A stretch of 64,000 bases of DNA, taken from positions 866,001-930,000 of the forward strand of contig JAPEIS010000005.1 of NCBI GenBank assembly GCA_029531795.1, read 5' to 3'. The notes beneath the pieces are model-generated. The model was given only the letters and a program-made list of their open reading frames with translations, was not told the DNA's origin and did not search any database. Made by a program: the position numbers and the translations under genes. Source of the DNA: Sclerotinia nivalis (Eukaryota > Ascomycota > Leotiomycetes > Helotiales > Sclerotiniaceae). Position 1 is the stretch's first letter, and each line of letters starts with the position of its first letter. Positions 60,222-64,000 of this stretch are shown here, piece after piece.

Positions 60222-60911
60222 TATATATCAATAAATCTCATCTTTCCCAAATTAATAAATCCTTTATTGTTCTTTTTGCTCAATCAGATCCCAAACCTAT
60301 TCAACAAAAAGCAAAAACCCCTATAATTCAATATCTTAAGGATTCTATTTATATTCAGAAAACCACAACTTCTTTATCAATTATACAATCTATAACTTCA
60401 AAAACTGAAAGCCAATTCAAAACTCAATTCAAAACCTCAAACAAAACCGATACTCGCCTTTTTATTCATATCGAATTCAATTATTCAATTCGAAAAGCTA
60501 GCTCTTTTGTTGTTCTTAATGTATTAAAAAAACAACTAGAAAATAATACAAAACTTTTGAAAAAAGTTCAATCAATAAATACTGGATTTACATTATATAC
60601 AAATTCTTTAAAGAATTTAACAATTTTGGAAAATCTTTCAAATATAATCGAAAAAGTATTCGAAACTTACAAAATCGAACAATAACAATTATAGATTATT
60701 TATCAATTGAACTACATTCCACGAACTATTACAATTCTAGAAGATTCACAACAATTGATTATCATTCTAATCGAATCAGAAACTATACTCAATACTATCA
60801 ACGATAATATAAAATAATAAACAATTCAAACAATCGAATCTATATAAAACAAAGAATCCAGATTATATAATTCTATCTAATTCTTGAATTTCTTAGCTTC
60901 ACAATATATAA
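60221..60911 (+). mobile_element. LINE copy B, continuation (ORF1 region)
   Basis: Resumes the LINE-A match from about 41190 exactly where the 53,419 part stops, and runs to 60911, where Gypsy-3 starts. It corresponds to LINE-A 41190-41885. The remainder of the copy must lie beyond the right edge, past Gypsy-3. Confidence 0.9.
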
Positions 60912-60924
60912 TGTCACGGGGTCA

Positions 60925-60998
60925 GGGCCGGGCCACTGGACCGGCCCCTTTAGTAGGCTCCACCTGTCCGATCCAGCACCGAGCGGGGCACGCTCGGT
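60925..60998. other. Two GC-rich hairpins in the Gypsy-3 LTR
   Basis: GGGCCGG-(9 nt)-CCGGCCC at 60925-60947 and ACCGAGC-(7 nt)-GCTCGGT at 60978-60998, both with perfect 7-bp stems. They lie in the start (U3 side) of the LTR. Confidence 0.85.
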
Positions 60999-61639
60999 GA
61001 TCGTACCCTGTAAGAGCGTTAGGGCTCGAAACCCTAGTATATACAAATGTATTTAAAGAAAACATTCTTTCTATAGAAACGTAGCTCTTCGAGTTATATC
61101 TTATCAATAAAAATGATTTCTGTTATCTTGTTTGTTGTTTTTGTAATATTATATAATTCCCTTTTATCTATATCGATACTTCTATAATGTTGTCCTGTCC
61201 ACATCCGTCTAACCAGTTCAGCTCTCCTGAAGAATTCGTTATCACTGTAACTAGTGATATTGTGATTTGGTATTGTTACTTTATCTCTCTTTACAAATTC
61301 AATATAAGAATGGAAACAGAAATGATCAATCTGAAATCTGTAATTCAAAAGTTTACTTTCGATCTGCAAATCGAAAAAACTGTATTTATATAATAAAGAA
61401 AGGAGAACAATAAATTGATTATCTATCTGATTCAATTTCATCCTGTTTCTGTTATTTTGTTTGTTTCAATCCCTATCGATCAAATCGATTTTTCGTTTTT
61501 GATTCTTATTACAATCCCAACTACTGCTTTTGTTTTGTCGAAATTTCAATTAAATGAAAAAGTATTTGATTCTGTATCGTTTGATAAAATGAAAATCGAT
61601 CTTGATCGATTTATCGATCAAATATAGAATAAAATGTAT

Positions 61640-62311
61640 ACCAATTCCGATTGCTTCACTTTCTTATATTTCTATTTGATTTATATAATTGAAAGATTAA
61701 CTGGATTTGTTATTGTACAAATTCGATTGTATAATATCAAAGAACAATTTGTTAAATTTATCGATTATGAAAATCTATTGCAAATACTGGAAAGAGTTTA
61801 TGGAAATCAAAACAAGTAAATCGAGGTTTGGAAACTTCTGATCAATTTGAGATAAAGGAATCAATTGTTCTATATCTTCTATACTGAATTCCAAAGATTA
61901 GTATTGGAAACCAGAATGGTCGATGATAATAGTATTTTGATTATCCTATTAGAACAAACTTTATCGAGTAAACTAAAAAACCAGATTGTTATTATCGAGT
62001 CCCTTACAGATAATGCTGATACATTCATTGTTTTCGTGCAGATATTGGAGAATCGTTGTCTATATTTGATGGAATCGATTAGTTCTGGTTGTAATCCAAT
62101 TATCCCGTTATTTTATAATATTATTCAAAACCTGAATTTTATTAACTATACCTTTGCTTTATCCCCAAATCCTACTATTTGATTTGCTATTCCCATTACG
62201 ATTATACCTGCTGAAGATCCAATAGATCTCAATTCCCAAAGATATACTAATAAATATAAATAAGAGAAATACTTCCATTATAGATCTATCGATCACTATA
62301 TGAAAGACTAT
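61640..62311 (+). pseudogene. Gypsy-3 gag remnant with Cys-to-Tyr zinc knuckle
   Basis: Capsid segment 61865-62182 reads FYTEFQRLVLETRM and LLEQTLSSKLKNQIV, typical Gypsy gag. At 62270-62311 fourteen codons show Y-F-H-Y-R-S-I-D-H-Y-M-K-D-Y, the CX2CX4HX4C spacing with all three Cys replaced by Tyr and His kept. Confidence 0.85.
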
Positions 62312-62619
62312 CTGTTTTTAGATAATCGTTTTATACAAACTAAAACTAACCTTATCAGTTTTACCCCACCATCCTTTGTTCCGTTCTCTATTTAGATTCA
62401 ATTATATATTATATCATTATACAATCTATCCCTTTTCGGTTTTTCGAATTCGGGAAACAAAGTTTGTTTAGTATAAATCGTTATCAAACGAAAGTTTTAT
62501 ATATATTATATTTATCTGTTATTGCAATTCGAAGCTTATCTTTCGTTAAAGAAATAAACAATCGAACAAATTTGATAATATTATTTGTTATTGTTCTATC
62601 GATGTTTAATCAATCTTGT

Positions 62620-62950
62620 TCTATTTATATTATAATGGATAGTGAATACAAAGGATATATTTTCGCAAATCGAAGTTAAATTGAAATTACCAAACTCCCA
62701 ATATACAAATTATCTATCCCATTCGAAATTATTAGATTCGATAAGAAAATACTATCTGAAAATCGAATAGATCGTTACATTCTAACCAATCTGCAAATCA
62801 ACAATTATTACGAAAAGAGATCAAAAATCTATATCATTGAATTAATTTATTATCCGATTGTCCTAGGATTAATATAACTAAAGAAGTACAATCCCTATAT
62901 CGAATTCGCATTTAATACATTCCGATTCGATAACAAATTCTATCGAAAAT
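62620..62950 (+). pseudogene. Gypsy-3 aspartic protease remnant
   Basis: Reads IIMDSEYKGYIFANRS, where the active-site DSG is DSE (Asp 62638-62640; Gly to Glu at 62644-62646), then YYPIVLGLI and NPYIEFAFNTFRFDN. Order and spacing match Gypsy proteases ahead of RT. Confidence 0.82.
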
Positions 62951-62964
62951 TCTGTAATATATTA

Positions 62965-63960
62965 TTGCAATTATCCCGTATAAAAGCATTGCAGGACATC
63001 CTAAAGAAAACCTGTTTAGTATATTTATTTTTCCACCCGGATACCCTTCAAAGCAAGGACATTGTATCTATATCAATGAGAGCCTATATAGTGTACACTC
63101 GCTGCGATTATAAGATATTCCAGGTTACTATAGACCTGATTGACGATATCCTGTTCCAAAGAAAAGACCTTATTCCATCTAATCTACCTAAGGAATTCCG
63201 ATCCTGGATCGATGTATTCTCCCTACAAAACACCGATAAACTACCCCTATACCAATCATACAACCACAATATCTATCTAAAAAAGGAAATCAAATTACCA
63301 TTTGGAATTCTCTATTCTATATCCCGAAACGAACTTATTGCTCTGAAAAACTAACTATCCGAGAATCTTCAAAAAGAATTCATCCGTCCGAGTTTATCTG
63401 TTTCGGTTTTGTCTATTCTATTCGTTAAAAAATTCGATAAAGAATTATAATTCTATATCGACTATCGAACTCTAAATAACCTATCAACAAAAGATTGCTA
63501 TCTGCTACCATTTACCAAAGAATCCTTGAACAATCTGAAAGGAATAAAGTTCTTTACAAAGATCGATATCATCTCTATATTCAACAATATAAGGATTAAG
63601 AAAAAACAAGAATATTTAATTACTTTTTGTACCCATTTCGATCTATTTGAGACCTTGATTATACCCTTTGGATTGATCGGCGCACCCACTATATTCCAGT
63701 GTTTTATCAACGATACTCTACAAAAGTATCTAGATATATTCTATATTATTTATCTAGATAATATTTTGATCTACAATAGAACCCATTCTGAATATATCGC
63801 TTATATTCAAAAAATCTTGGAAGTCCTAAAGAAGGTTGATCTGTATACGAATCTAAAGAAATACAACTTCTTGAAACCTGAAACCAAATTCCTAGATCTT
63901 ATTATAGACCAAGAAGATATCCGAATAGATCCTACAAAGATCAAAACGATCGTCGAATAG
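62965..63960 (+). pseudogene. Gypsy-3 reverse transcriptase remnant
   Basis: 62965-63354 carries the linker and RT start (LPKEFRSWIDVFS, LPLYQSYNHNIYL). After a stop (63352-63354) the frame continues FIRPSLSVSVLSILFVKK, FFTKIDIISIFNNIRI (63553 on), IPFGLIGAPTIFQCFINDTL and IYLDNILIYN. The catalytic YLDD is YLDN, second Asp to Asn at 63760-63762. The C-terminal part lies beyond the window. Confidence 0.9.
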
Positions 63961-64000
63961 AAGATTCCGGTCTATCTAATAGATATATAAGTATTTATCG

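Larger units (their letters stand above)
60912..64000 (+). mobile_element. Gypsy-3: Ty3/Gypsy LTR retrotransposon, runs off the right edge
   Basis: Starts TGTCACGGGG at 60912 inside LINE-B. The first about 180 bp of the LTR are GC-rich and contain two perfect hairpins; the 3' limit of the LTR cannot be set without its partner. Then come gag (about 61640-62311), protease (about 62620-62950) and RT (62965 to 63960 and beyond). It is degraded by stops and RIP-type changes, but retains longer open stretches (129 and 144 codons) than the other elements. Confidence 0.88.

Noticed and set aside
61015..61040. tRNA T-arm-like GGGCTCGAAACCCT
   Set aside because: No matching A box, acceptor stem or anticodon arm; it belongs to the Gypsy-3 LTR.
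1..64000. CRISPR array, integron, phage or biosynthetic cluster
   Set aside because: No spaced direct repeats, no clustered biosynthetic genes; all signs are of a fungal nuclear genome with housekeeping genes and transposons.

Overview
The window looks like the nuclear genome of a filamentous ascomycete (Pezizomycotina, plausibly Leotiomycetes). Genes have short phase-matched spliceosomal introns (mostly 47-140 nt, GT..AG), a trifunctional trpC-type tryptophan gene, and fungal forms of Nup188, Tim9, a Sac7-type RhoGAP and a FAM32A-like protein. The class-level placement is inference; nothing in the window fixes the species.

The window has two compartments. Positions 1 to about 25.9 kb, 31.6-37.1 kb and 38.4-40.8 kb have balanced base composition and hold ordinary genes: trpC (minus, runs off the left edge), nup188 (plus), tim9 (minus), a RhoGAP (plus), a Ser/Thr-rich probable GPI cell-surface protein (plus), a FAM32A-like protein (minus), an unrecognised low-complexity protein (plus), a SnoaL-like protein (minus) and an unrecognised conserved-looking protein (plus). 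trpC and nup188 are divergent over 594 bp that contain a perfect Gcn4/CPC1 box. A minus-strand GMC oxidoreductase at 38.8-40.8 kb is a pseudogene: its FAD-binding N-terminus is cut off where a LINE begins, and homology-guided reading needs three frameshifts.

The rest is very AT-rich, stop-riddled transposon sequence with the signature of repeat-induced point mutation (RIP): C-to-T and G-to-A changes, Trp codons turned to stops, Cys to Tyr, catalytic Asp to Asn. It contains a minus-strand LINE (about 26-31.6 kb), a Tc1/mariner-like element with terminal inverted repeats and TA target site (37.1-38.45 kb), and a nest on the right. In that nest, LINE copy A (from 40.84 kb) is split by chromovirus Gypsy-1 (42,579-48,984, minus, TTCAG target duplication). 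LINE copy B (from about 53.06 kb) is split by Gypsy-2 (53,420-60,220, plus) and then by Gypsy-3 (from 60,912, plus, runs off the right edge).

I did not find CRISPR, rRNA or tRNA genes, or a convincing new multi-gene system. The most informative observations are the layered insertion history, which can be read from exact junctions; the GMC gene broken at a LINE junction; the GC-rich hairpin LTR of Gypsy-3; the long in-frame open stretch inside the RhoGAP intron; and the Gcn4 box upstream of trpC.
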